Source: a bacterium
GTDB taxonomy: Bacteria; JACRDZ01; JAJRWM01
Assembly: GCA_024276815.1 (NCBI GenBank)
Contig: JAJRWM010000087.1
Coordinates: 1-8,689 of the forward strand
DNA: 8,689 nt
Direction: 5' to 3'
Positions 1 through 7,816 of the stretch are shown here, one piece after another. The notes below the pieces were generated by a model. It was not told where the DNA came from and made no database searches. It worked only from the letters and a program-made list of their open reading frames with translations. The first letter of the stretch is position 1, and every line of letters starts with the position of its first letter. Made by a program: the position numbers and the translations under genes.

Positions 1-1
1 A

Positions 2-154
2 TTACCTGGTTGGCCCTTTGTCAAATTAACTGTGATGCCTTATCCCGTAAGTTGTTTGGAAGGTTTTGGTTCGCTTCTGGATGAGCTTGCATTAAATATA
101 CATATTGAAAGTAGAGGTCAGTATGAGTTTAAACGTTACTCGGAAAATCATTAA
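2..154 (+). CDS. Possible 3' end of an upstream gene (partial, unrecognised)
   Basis: The reading frame starting at base 2 is open for 50 codons from the window edge to a TAA at 152-154. It would overlap the aconitase start by 32 bases. The predicted peptide has an ordinary amino-acid mix, containing PYPVSCLEGFGSLLDEL followed by a charged tail ending in SENH. I recognise no family. Fifty open codons can occur by chance, and the piece is cut by the window edge, so this may simply be the leader of the aconitase gene. I see no convincing promoter in the first 122 bases, which mildly favours the aconitase gene being co-transcribed with something upstream. Confidence 0.3.
   Translation, partial: LPGWPFVKLTVMPYPVSCLEGFGSLLDELALNIHIESRGQYEFKRYSENH
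113..118 (+). promoter_or_regulatory. Ribosome binding site that sets the aconitase start
   Basis: AGAGGT lies 4 bases before the ATG at 123. The reading frame is also open upstream to a TTG at 105, but nothing resembling a Shine-Dalgarno sequence precedes that TTG. The ATG at 123 is therefore preferred. Confidence 0.6.
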
Positions 155-2030
155 AAATCATCTGATAGAAGGAAAAATGACCGCTGGTGGGCCGGTCGCG
201 ATTAAAATCGACCAGACTTTAACGCAGGACGCTACCGGTACGATGGCTTATCGGCAATTTGAGGTGTTGGAGTTACCGGGAGTGAAGACAGATTTGTCAG
301 TGAGTTATGTTGACCACAATACCTTGCAAACCGGTTTTGAGAACGCTGATGATCATCGTTATTTGCAGTCTGTAGCCGCTAAATTTGGCGTGTATTTTTC
401 CCGGCCGGGAAATGGTATCTGCCATCAGGTGCACCTGGAGCGTTTCGCTAAACCGGGTAAAACACTGCTCGGTTCAGACAGCCATACACCGACAGCGGGC
501 GGCGTCGGCATGTTGGCGATGGGAGCCGGCGGGCTTGATGTCGCCTTGGCCATGGCTGGCCGTCCTTTCACTATGACCATGCCGGAAGTTGTGGGCGTAA
601 AGCTGCACAATAAATTAAGGCCAATGGTTGCGGCCAAGGATATTATCCTTGAGGTGTTGCGACGAGAGACGGTTAAAGGGGGTGTTGGCAAGGTTTATGA
701 GTACTTTGGCGAAGGCGTAGAAAGTTTAACCGTTCCCGAACGCGGCGTAATAACCAACATGGGAGCTGAGTTAGGCGCTACGACCTCGGTTTTTCCCAGC
801 GATGAGATAACCCTGGCTCACCTGAAAGCTCAGAACCGGGAAGGCGACTGGATTAAGTTGGTTGCCGATGAAGCGGCGACTTATGACCGAGTCATTGAGA
901 TTGATTTAGCGGAGCTGACGCCGATGATAGCGAAGCCGCATATGCCGGACGAGGTTGTCCCGGTGTCCGAGGTAGCCGGTTTGCCTCTGGCCCAGGTAGC
1001 GATTGGTTCCTGCACCAATTCATCATTGAAAGATTTGTTCACGGTGGCCTCCATTCTGGATGGGAAAACGGCGCATCCCAATATCAGCCTGGTTATCTCG
1101 CCCGGTTCCAAGCAGGTACTTCAGATGCTGGCTGAACGCGGAGCGCTGGCGAAACTTATCAAGGCGGGCGCGAGGATGCTGGAATGTACTTGCGGTCCTT
1201 GTATCGGGATGGGGCAGGCTCCGCCGGCCGGCAGCAATTCGTTGCGTACTTTTAACCGTAATTTCAAGGGACGCAGCGGTACGGCTGACGCCGGTATTTA
1301 CCTGGTCAGCCCGGAAACCGCCGCCGTCAGCGCCCTTAAGGGTGTTTTGACTGATCCGAGGGACTTTGGCGTAATATCTCTTGAATTGCCTGATAAATAC
1401 CTGATTAATGACAACATGATAATCGCCCCCTCCGATTCACCTGAAACAGTTGAGATAATATGCGGTAAAAATATAAAACCTCTTCCCCCCTCAATGCCGG
1501 TGGGAGAAGAGATTAGCGGTCGGGTATTAATCAAGGTCGGGGATAATATAACAACGGATCACATTATGCCGGCCGGCGCTAAAATACTGCCGCTGCGCTC
1601 CAATATCCCGGCTATCAGCCAGTACGTCTTCAGCTCGGTCGATCCTGATTTTGTCAAGAGAGCGCAAAAATGGGGCGGCGGAGTTATAATAGGGGGGAGC
1701 AATTACGGCCAGGGTTCCAGTCGTGAACACGCGGCTCTGGCTCCTCTGCATTTAAAGGTCCGGGCGGTCATAACGAAGTCTTTTGCCCGCATACATTTAG
1801 CCAACCTGGTCAATTTTGGCATTCTGCCCTTAACTTTTGCCGATGAAGCTGATTATGAAAAGGTAGCCGAGGGGTGTGAAGTACGCGTCAAGGTTGGTGA
1901 TTTAAGCGGGTCGGTCGAGATGCTGGTTGATGGCGCGGTCATTCCCCTGACTCATTCATTAAGCGAGCGTGACAAGGATTTACTCAAAGCCGGCGGGGCG
2001 TTACCCTATACCAAAAAAATACTTGGATAA
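123..2030 (+). CDS. acnA: Aconitate hydratase, single-chain [4Fe-4S] type
   Basis: Cytoplasmic aconitase, interconverting citrate and isocitrate through cis-aconitate in the TCA cycle. From the ATG at 123 it is 635 residues, matching the compact bacterial aconitases of about 640 residues rather than the 850-900 residue AcnA/AcnB forms. Visible motifs, in order: IDQTLTQDATG (about 29-39), YVDHN (about 62-66), DSHTPTAGG (from about 119), SCTNSS with Cys297, TCGPC with Cys357 and Cys360, and in the C-terminal swivel domain GSNYGQGSSREH (about 525-536). The three cysteines have the spacing of the cluster ligands of mitochondrial aconitase. LeuC/LeuD and homoaconitase are relatives, but they are usually split into two chains, and the GSNYGQGSSREHAA signature favours aconitase. 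The gene ends 8 bases before the fumarase alpha gene, suggesting one operon. Assignment to the family is firm; the gene symbol is by function, not by orthology to E. coli AcnA. Confidence 0.93.
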   Translation: MSLNVTRKIIKNHLIEGKMTAGGPVAIKIDQTLTQDATGTMAYRQFEVLELPGVKTDLSVSYVDHNTLQTGFENADDHRYLQSVAAKFGVYFSRPGNGICHQVHLERFAKPGKTLLGSDSHTPTAGGVGMLAMGAGGLDVALAMAGRPFTMTMPEVVGVKLHNKLRPMVAAKDIILEVLRRETVKGGVGKVYEYFGEGVESLTVPERGVITNMGAELGATTSVFPSDEITLAHLKAQNREGDWIKLVADEAATYDRVIEIDLAELTPMIAKPHMPDEVVPVSEVAGLPLAQVAIGSCTNSSLKDLFTVASILDGKTAHPNISLVISPGSKQVLQMLAERGALAKLIKAGARMLECTCGPCIGMGQAPPAGSNSLRTFNRNFKGRSGTADAGIYLVSPETAAVSALKGVLTDPRDFGVISLELPDKYLINDNMIIAPSDSPETVEIICGKNIKPLPPSMPVGEEISGRVLIKVGDNITTDHIMPAGAKILPLRSNIPAISQYVFSSVDPDFVKRAQKWGGGVIIGGSNYGQGSSREHAALAPLHLKVRAVITKSFARIHLANLVNFGILPLTFADEADYEKVAEGCEVRVKVGDLSGSVEMLVDGAVIPLTHSLSERDKDLLKAGGALPYTKKILG

Positions 2031-2038
2031 TTGATTAA

Positions 2039-2893
2039 ATGCTGGGAAAAATTGTCGAGTTAATCCGCCTGACGGCGACTGAATTGTCGCCGGATATTTT
2101 GTCAGCCTTAAAAGCAGCCCGGTCGCGTGAAGCAAGCTACGGCGCCGCTCAATCCATATATGACCGGATTCTGGCAAACGCCGACCTGGCAAAAGAGGAA
2201 TCGATTCCCTTGTGTCAGGACACGGGCATCCCGATTTTTCGGGTGAACCTGCCTGAGCATGAATCCGCCCAAAATGTTCATAATATATTGAAAAAAGCTG
2301 TGAAAAAAGCGACTAAACTGAACTATCTCCGCCCCAACGCCGTCGATACTTTGACCGGCAAAAATTCCGGGAACGGGGTGGGAATCGGCATACCTCAGGT
2401 TGAGATTACCCGCTGGAACAAGGATTACAGTGAAATTGGCCTGATGTTAAAGGGGGGCGGTTCGGAAAACGTTGGCGCCCAGTTCAGTCTGCCTGATGAG
2501 GATATCAACGCCAACCGGGACCTTGACGGCGTTAAAAACTGTGTCATTGAAGCTGTCTATCAGGCGCAGGGCAAGGCTTGCCCGCCGTATTTCATCGGCG
2601 TCGGAATTGGCGGTGACCGGGCCGGCTCAATGAAACTGGCCAAAGAGCAGTTCTGGCGCAAACTCAAGCACTCCCATCCCCAACTGCGGGATTTGGAAGA
2701 AGATTTATTAGTTAAGCTCAATCAACTCGGGATTGGTCCCATGGGTGTGGGCGGTTCAACCACTGTTTTAAGCGTTAAAGCTGATTATCTGGCCCGGCTT
2801 CCCGCCTCCTATTTTGTCTCGGTAGCTTTTACCTGCTGGGCGTTTCGGGCGCGTTTTCTGACAATCAGGAGAGGCGAGTATACTTATGAATGA
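2039..2893 (+). CDS. fumA: Class I fumarate hydratase, alpha subunit
   Basis: Iron-sulfur subunit of the heterodimeric class I fumarase, hydrating fumarate to malate. It is 284 residues, normal for the alpha chain (N-terminal half of single-chain FumA, related to TtdA). Conserved stretches: LCQDTGIP (Cys59), TGKNSGNGVGIGIP (about 106-119), MLKGGGSENVGAQ, KACPPYFIGVGIGGDRA (Cys181), GPMGVGGSTTVLSV, and FVSVAFTCWAFR (Cys266). Cys59, Cys181 and Cys266 are the likely [4Fe-4S] ligands by position in the family. The ATG at 2039 has only a weak ribosome binding site, 8 bases after the aconitase stop, so translational coupling is plausible. Its 3' end overlaps the beta gene by 8 bases (ATGAATGA). The final 14 or so residues after the CWAFR motif differ from what I expect, but no frameshift is evident. 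L-tartrate dehydratase alpha is the main alternative; the neighbouring aconitase favours fumarase. Confidence 0.9.
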   Translation: MLGKIVELIRLTATELSPDILSALKAARSREASYGAAQSIYDRILANADLAKEESIPLCQDTGIPIFRVNLPEHESAQNVHNILKKAVKKATKLNYLRPNAVDTLTGKNSGNGVGIGIPQVEITRWNKDYSEIGLMLKGGGSENVGAQFSLPDEDINANRDLDGVKNCVIEAVYQAQGKACPPYFIGVGIGGDRAGSMKLAKEQFWRKLKHSHPQLRDLEEDLLVKLNQLGIGPMGVGGSTTVLSVKADYLARLPASYFVSVAFTCWAFRARFLTIRRGEYTYE

Positions 2894-3464
2894 ATTTACT
2901 CTTCCTCTTGCGGAAGAAACGGTGCGTTCTCTGCGCGTTGAGGATCATGTTGCTTTGAGCGGAACCATTATCACCGCCCGTGATTTAGCTCATAAATACT
3001 TGGTAAGTAATGATATTCCTGAATTAACTCCCTGGCTGAAAGACGCGGTGATTTATCACTGTGGCCCCATTGTGAAAAAAGTCGGCTCCAAATATCAAAT
3101 TATTGCCGCCGGCCCCACCACATCAATGCGTGAAGAGCCGTATATGGCTGATTTAATCAGAAAATACCGCCTGAAGGGCATAATTGGCAAGGGTGGAATG
3201 GGAGCCGGCACCTTAAAAGCGGCTCAAAAATACGGTTGCGCGTATTTTCAGGCCACCGGCGGGGTCGCCGCAATCACGGCGCAGGTTGTCAGGGAAGTAA
3301 AAGCCGTATATATGCTGGAGGAATTCGGCGTTCCGGAAGCGATCTGGGTTCTGAGGGTGGAAAAATTCCCCTTGCTCGTCACTATGGATGTTTGCGGGCA
3401 AAGCTTACATCACATCATTAAAAAGAGATCGGAAAGCAAGCGCAATAAGTTGTTATTTGGGTAA
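2886..3464 (+). CDS. fumB: Class I fumarate hydratase, beta subunit
   Basis: Partner of the preceding alpha chain; together they form the Fe-S fumarase. It is 192 residues, usual for the beta chain (C-terminal half of single-chain class I fumarases, related to TtdB). Visible motifs: LSGTIITARDLAH (about 25-36), YHCGP (57-61), GPTTSMREEPY (76-86), IIGKGGMG (99-106), a glycine-rich ATGGVAA (about 123-129), and FPLLVTMDVCGQSLH (about 161-175), where families usually have FPxxVTxDxxGNSL. The ATG at 2886 lies within the last codons of the alpha gene, and AGGAGAGG at 2867-2874 precedes it by 11 bases. The 3' end overlaps the convergent membrane-protein gene by 12 bases, leaving no room for an intergenic terminator. 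The symbol means the beta subunit and does not imply orthology to E. coli FumB. Confidence 0.9.
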   Translation: MNEFTLPLAEETVRSLRVEDHVALSGTIITARDLAHKYLVSNDIPELTPWLKDAVIYHCGPIVKKVGSKYQIIAAGPTTSMREEPYMADLIRKYRLKGIIGKGGMGAGTLKAAQKYGCAYFQATGGVAAITAQVVREVKAVYMLEEFGVPEAIWVLRVEKFPLLVTMDVCGQSLHHIIKKRSESKRNKLLFG

Positions 3465-5372
3465 TTCGGCCAGTGTTTTCTTAACTTCCTCAATCAACCT
3501 GGTTTCTATGGGGGGGACGATTTTCAGGAAGCGCTCCAGGTGGTAGCGAGCCAAGTTAAAATCACCTTTACTGGCGTATAAATAGCCTAAATTATAGCGG
3601 GCGCGGTAGTTATTTTCATCAATACGCAGTATTTTTTGGTAAATACTCAGCGCTTCGACACTTTTTTTCAGTAATTGGGCCATTGAAGCCAGGTTTTGCA
3701 GATTTGCCAGGTCAAATGGGTTGATTATCGAGGCCTTATAGAAGCATTTATACGCTTTTGATGTGTTTTCCGCCTTCATATACAACCTTCCAGCCTGAAA
3801 AAGCGCTTCTTTGTCCCGGCCGGAGAATTTTAATATTAGTTCTAGATAGGCTTTGGCTTTTGATTTTTTACCCAGCATAATAAGCTGACTGGCTTTGTTG
3901 AGGTTATAATAATTTAAAATCCCCTTGCTTTTTTCACTAAAGAACATTCTGTCATTTAGTTCACGTCTTCTATAATAACGAGTTGGGTCGAAATCCACTT
4001 TTACTCCGGGATCGTTTATCTTTTGCCAGAGCAGCCCAGTGGGGGTAAAATTAGTATATGGTTCTTTTCCCTTAGCTATTAAGTAGCGGAAATAAGTGTA
4101 AAATATCTTTTTGCGGAACCCATATTTTAGTTGATAATTAATGGCCTTGGCTTCCGGAAAAGGTTCAATTGAGACAAAAAGCAGATCAGGTCTTTTATTA
4201 TCCACGAGATTCTGGTAAGCGACACTAAAGGTTTTACTGTCTCCAATAATGTACAGCAAGGCGTCTTTTGGCAGTGAATTTAGGATATTAGCGCTGAAAT
4301 CAGCGATTAAATAGTGCCGGCGGCGGTTATTGGGGTAATAATTCAGGTATATCTGGCAGATAACCAGGAAAAATGACAGGAAAATTATTGGTTTCCCCCG
4401 GTGTTTTGCCAAAACATCCTTAAGATACTGTAATCCGGTCACTAATATCAGGCAAAACATCAGAAAAAGCGGCAAAAAGTAGACCAGGTGAAATTCCCTG
4501 GGCTTGCCATAGAGAGTGATTAAAATAAAGTTGCCGAGCACGACCGCCCAAATACTTAACAGGTACCATTTGTCTTTTTTAAACCAGTAAACCAGGCCCA
4601 CAAGAACGAAGACCGAGCCGAAGTAAAAGAATTCCGGACCTAGCGATAACAAGAGGTTATAGCCCAGCCAGAGAATATCGCCCGGCGGACGGGCTGACTT
4701 TTTATAGGCATAGGTACGCTGTAAAACATTATCGAGAAAGCGGGTTATATTATCAGGCGAATGCCAGTTCTGGGGTACGTTGGCGTTAGCCCTGATGGGC
4801 AGTTCCAGGTAGAGAAAAAACGCTAACAAGAGCGGTAACAGCATTAAAATGATTTTTTTGTAATTAATCAGCCGATAATTTTTGGCTGAATAAACCAACA
4901 GTAATGGTGTTATCAACCAGATGAAATAATGGTTGGCGGCGCCCAGTCCCAGCAGGAAAAAAGCCAATAGTATGTTAGGCTTGGAAAATATGGCGTAAAG
5001 GACCAAACAGGTCAACAAGAGGTTCAAGCAATAGACCCGGGAGATCACGGCCTGCGACCAAAAGGTTAACGAAAAGGCGAATATCAAACTACCACCAATA
5101 GATAGTGATTGGCTAACACCAACATTTTCAAAAACTAGACATAGCGTGACAACCGATAATGCCGCCGTCGCCGCCGAAAAAAGGTTGCTGGTAAACGCCG
5201 GGGAACTCAGGGGAATCAGGCTGAATATTTTCCCCAGCAGCACATAGAGGGGGTAGGAAGTGGGATGGGCGACGCCCAGCAATTTCGCCGCTGTAATCAG
5301 TTCTGAACTGTCACCAACATATAAATGAGGAGCGAGCGTCTTCAGGTAAACGCCAAAAACCAGTAAAAACAA
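3453..5372 (-). CDS. DUF2723-family multi-pass membrane protein with C-terminal TPR repeats
   Basis: A predicted GT-C-like integral membrane protein of 639 residues from the TTG at 5372. The N-terminal half has many hydrophobic segments, roughly at 1-11, 68-82, 91-108, 117-130, 135-162, 174-191, 234-264, 270-288, 297-312 and 328-344. The first loop carries the DUF2723 signature: VGDSSELITAAK (19-30) followed by GVAHPTSYPLY (33-43), with the acidic residues expected of a GT-C active site. About 345-490 is a soluble linker. About 494-623 is four successive TPR-like units of about 34 residues. Members of DUF2723 are thought to transfer sugars from lipid carriers to proteins; here that is inference. 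The gene is oriented against both neighbours and is more AT-rich (two sampled 60-base lines 37% and 43% GC, against 57-60% in acn and pyrH), which suggests separate ancestry. TTG 5372 has no clear ribosome binding site, and an in-frame TAA lies just upstream, so the 5' end may be damaged. Confidence 0.8.
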   Translation of the reverse strand: MFLLVFGVYLKTLAPHLYVGDSSELITAAKLLGVAHPTSYPLYVLLGKIFSLIPLSSPAFTSNLFSAATAALSVVTLCLVFENVGVSQSLSIGGSLIFAFSLTFWSQAVISRVYCLNLLLTCLVLYAIFSKPNILLAFFLLGLGAANHYFIWLITPLLLVYSAKNYRLINYKKIILMLLPLLLAFFLYLELPIRANANVPQNWHSPDNITRFLDNVLQRTYAYKKSARPPGDILWLGYNLLLSLGPEFFYFGSVFVLVGLVYWFKKDKWYLLSIWAVVLGNFILITLYGKPREFHLVYFLPLFLMFCLILVTGLQYLKDVLAKHRGKPIIFLSFFLVICQIYLNYYPNNRRRHYLIADFSANILNSLPKDALLYIIGDSKTFSVAYQNLVDNKRPDLLFVSIEPFPEAKAINYQLKYGFRKKIFYTYFRYLIAKGKEPYTNFTPTGLLWQKINDPGVKVDFDPTRYYRRRELNDRMFFSEKSKGILNYYNLNKASQLIMLGKKSKAKAYLELILKFSGRDKEALFQAGRLYMKAENTSKAYKCFYKASIINPFDLANLQNLASMAQLLKKSVEALSIYQKILRIDENNYRARYNLGYLYASKGDFNLARYHLERFLKIVPPIETRLIEEVKKTLAELPK

Positions 5373-5402
5373 GATCGCTTAACGGTATGATTTTTGTTTC
5401 AT
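5373..5402 (-). other. In-frame 5' extension of the DUF2723 gene, cut off by one TAA
   Basis: On the minus strand an ATG at 5402-5400 begins MKQKSYR. It is followed by TAA (5381-5379), then Ala-Ile, and then the TTG that opens the long frame, all in one phase. A short basic N-terminus running straight into the first hydrophobic segment (AILFLLVFGVYL) is what a membrane protein of this family would normally have. The ATG also sits just downstream of a good promoter. I infer that this was the original start and that the TAA interrupts it. The alternative is that TTG 5372 is the genuine start and the resemblance is chance. Confidence 0.5.
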
Positions 5403-5410
5403 AGTCGTAA

Positions 5411-5439
5411 ATTGTAGCAGAAAACGAATTGGTTGGAAA
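5411..5439 (-). promoter_or_regulatory. Probable sigma70-type promoter for the DUF2723 gene
   Basis: Read on the minus strand: TTTCCA (5439-5434), a 17-base spacer, then TACAAT (5416-5411). The -10 matches the consensus at 5 of 6 positions and the -35 at 4 of 6. Transcription would begin near 5404, almost at the ATG at 5402, giving a nearly leaderless message. Confidence 0.55.
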
Positions 5440-5508
5440 TTTTCTTGCCAGATCTTCACCAGGGGGGTACGATGTTCCTTCCCTTTTCCAAATGTCCTGA
5501 GTTTTGAC

Positions 5509-5537
5509 TTGACTATCAATAAAATTACTGATAAAAT
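5509..5537 (+). promoter_or_regulatory. Strong sigma70-type promoter for the tsf cluster
   Basis: TTGACT (5509-5514), a 17-base spacer, then TAAAAT (5532-5537), with a TG at 5529-5530 forming an extended -10. Each hexamer matches the consensus at 5 of 6 positions. Transcription would start near 5544, leaving a leader of about 60 bases before tsf. This is the best promoter I see in the window and is divergent from the DUF2723 promoter about 100 bases away. Confidence 0.7.
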
Positions 5538-5585
5538 TCACTGGATTTTTCATCCAAAAATAGCTTGACAGGCAACAATATTACT

Positions 5586-5591
5586 AGGAGG
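5586..5591 (+). promoter_or_regulatory. Ribosome binding site of tsf
   Basis: A perfect AGGAGG lies 12 bases before the ATG at 5604, a longer spacing than usual. An in-frame TGA at 5598-5600 rules out any earlier start, so ATG 5604 is fixed as the beginning. Confidence 0.7.
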
Positions 5592-5603
5592 TTTTGTTGA
5601 TTA

Positions 5604-6152
5604 ATGTCCATTTCAGCTCAAATGGTTAAAACTTTAAGGGAACGCACCGGCGTTGGTTTAATGGAGTGTAAAAAAGCTCTGACCGAGAGTGCCGGTGATA
5701 TCGAAAAGGCTGTGGAAGTCCTGCGGATGAAAGGCGCAGCAAAGGCCGCCAAGAAAGCGGATCGTGTGGCCAAAGAGGGTGTTGTCACCTCTTATATCCA
5801 CGGGAATGGTAAAATCGGGGTGTTGCTGGAGATTAACTGCGAGACTGATTTTGTCGCCCGCACCGATGATTTTCAACAGTTATCACAAGATATCTGTATG
5901 CAGGTCGCCGCGATGAATCCAACCTATCTGGACCGTGATTCAGTCCCGGCGGATGTTCTGGCGGGTGAAAAAAAGATTTTCGAACAGCAGGCGAAAGATT
6001 CCGGGAAGCCTGAGCATATTATTCCCAAAATAATTGAAGGTAAGCTGGATCGTTTCTATAAAGAGAATTGTCTGCTCGAGCAGGTTTTCATCAAAGATGA
6101 CAAAAAGAACATCGAGGGGCTTCTTAAGCAGGCGATCGCGAAATTAGGATAG
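5604..6152 (+). CDS. tsf: Elongation factor Ts, ending early at an in-frame TAG
   Basis: Guanine-nucleotide exchange factor that releases GDP from EF-Tu. As read it has 182 residues. The N-terminal UBA-like domain is [20 protein letters not shown] (about 7-26), followed by the helix [17 protein letters not shown] and the EF-Tu contact motif TDFVART (81-87, with Asp82 and Phe83). The C-terminal part has [26 protein letters not shown], then AIAKLG. EF-Ts proteins normally continue from AKLG with GENIxxRRFxRYxLG. Here TAG (6150-6152) replaces the Glu codon, and the rest of that motif follows in frame. As annotated the protein is therefore short by about 19 residues of a conserved segment. The gene usually follows rpsB; here the divergent membrane-protein gene precedes it, and it has its own promoter. 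pyrH and frr follow, as in most bacteria. Confidence 0.92.
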   Translation: MSISAQMVKTLRERTGVGLMECKKALTESAGDIEKAVEVLRMKGAAKAAKKADRVAKEGVVTSYIHGNGKIGVLLEINCETDFVARTDDFQQLSQDICMQVAAMNPTYLDRDSVPADVLAGEKKIFEQQAKDSGKPEHIIPKIIEGKLDRFYKENCLLEQVFIKDDKKNIEGLLKQAIAKLG

Positions 6153-6209
6153 AATATCATAATTAGCCGTTTTGTCCGCTACTCATTGGGTGGCAAAACT
6201 GTTAATTAG
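6153..6209 (+). other. In-frame C-terminal remainder of EF-Ts beyond the TAG
   Basis: Read in the tsf frame, the codons after the TAG give NIIISRFVRYSLGG and then KTVN, ending at TAG 6207-6209. This matches the conserved EF-Ts C-terminus (NIxxRRFxRYxLG). With it the protein would be 201 residues, the usual length of short bacterial EF-Ts. Further in-frame stops follow at 6228 (TAA) and 6240 (TGA). Preservation of the motif shows that the TAG is either read through or very recent. Confidence 0.8.
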
Positions 6210-6220
6210 TCTACACTTAA

Positions 6221-6953
<733 letters not shown>

Positions 6954-6961
<8 letters not shown>

Positions 6962-7511
6962 CAGTATCATTAGCGATACCAAAAAGAGAATGGAAAAAAG
7001 TATTGAAAGTTTAACCGACAAGCTTAACGGTATTCGTACCGGCCGCGCTTCACAGTCACTCATTGAAAAAATAATGGTGCCTTATTATGGTACGCCTACT
7101 CCGATCAATCAATTGGCTTCGATTGGTGTTCCCGACGCGCGTACGATTCAGGTGCAGCCATGGGATAAAACCGTTCTTGACGAGGTGGAAAAGGCGATCG
7201 CGAAATCTGATCTGGGGCTTAACCCGATGAATGACGGGACCTTGATTCGTCTCAATTTCCCGCCCCTGACTGAGGAACGCCGCCGTGAATTGACGAAGGT
7301 AGTGAAAAGGATGGGCGAGGATGCCAAGGTCGCGATTCGCGCTATTCGGCGCGATATAAATGACAGTATTAAAAAACGGGAAAAAAGCGGCGAACTGCCG
7401 GAGGATGAAGCAAAGCACGCTCAACAGGATGTTCAGCAAACCACGGACGGCTTTATCAAGCACATTGATGAGTTGACCGCCGGCAAGGAATCCGAGATCA
7501 TGGAAGTATAA
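6954..7511 (+). CDS. frr: Ribosome recycling factor
   Basis: Splits post-termination ribosomes together with EF-G. It has 185 residues, the standard length, beginning at GTG 6954. The three-helix-bundle and domain II landmarks are all present: [21 protein letters not shown] (13-33), the domain II segment [56 protein letters not shown], then [19 protein letters not shown] and the family's typical C-terminal EIMEV. The ending shows that the TAA at 7509-7511 is a genuine terminator; a second TAA follows immediately in frame. The start overlaps the pyrH frame by 8 bases, the usual tight coupling in this cluster. No internal stops are seen, in contrast to the two genes before it. Confidence 0.96.
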
Positions 7512-7567
7512 TAATCCTTGGAAAAATTCTTTTAATCTGAAACAATAGGACTTCAATCAAACTAGAG

Positions 7568-7574
7568 AAAGGAG
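7568..7574 (+). promoter_or_regulatory. Ribosome binding site that sets the ferredoxin start
   Basis: AAAGGAG lies 8 bases before the ATG at 7583. A GTG at 7574 is in frame but overlaps this site, so ATG 7583 is the better start. Confidence 0.7.
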
Positions 7575-7582
7575 TGTTTGAA

Positions 7583-7762
7583 ATGGCTTATAAAATAACG
7601 GATGAATGTGTCGCCTGTGGAACTTGTCTGGATGCTTGCGAAAGCGACGCGATCATTGAAGGTGATGAAAAATATTCCATTGACGCCGGAAAATGTATCG
7701 AATGCGGCGAATGCGCTGATGTTTGCCCGACAGAGGCGATAATCGGTCCTGATGAAAAGTAG
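7583..7762 (+). CDS. 2[4Fe-4S] ferredoxin, clostridial type
   Basis: Small soluble electron carrier of 59 residues, typical for this family. Two cysteine motifs are visible: Cys9, 12, 15 and 19 (CVACGTCLDACE) and Cys38, 41, 44 and 48 (CIECGECADVCP). Each set of three closely spaced cysteines plus the fourth from the other motif would hold one low-potential [4Fe-4S] cluster. The first motif ends in CE rather than the more common CP. The chain is acidic, as expected of a ferredoxin. It sits between frr and uppS, which are usually adjacent, with 71 bases before and 54 after it, so it may be an inserted gene or carry its own expression signals; I see no clear promoter. The stop is a tandem TAG-TAA. 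The partner enzymes cannot be told from this window. Confidence 0.93.
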   Translation: MAYKITDECVACGTCLDACESDAIIEGDEKYSIDAGKCIECGECADVCPTEAIIGPDEK

Positions 7763-7816
7763 TAAAGCGCTCAATCAGGTAGAATCGCTGGCAGTGGAAG
7801 GCACAAGTAAAAGAGC

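Noticed and set aside
425-691. 88-codon minus-strand frame inside the aconitase gene
   Set aside because: Shadow of a conserved plus-strand gene.
3440-3480. Bidirectional terminator between fumB and the DUF2723 gene
   Set aside because: The genes overlap here and I see no stem-loop followed by a T-run on either strand.
5311-5553. 80-codon minus-strand frame spanning the region upstream of the DUF2723 gene
   Set aside because: It overlaps the start of the DUF2723 gene in another phase, crosses the predicted promoter, and has no family resemblance or ribosome binding site that I can see.
7056-7556. 166-codon open frame on the minus strand opposite frr
   Set aside because: Antisense shadow of an intact ribosome recycling factor; no family resemblance.
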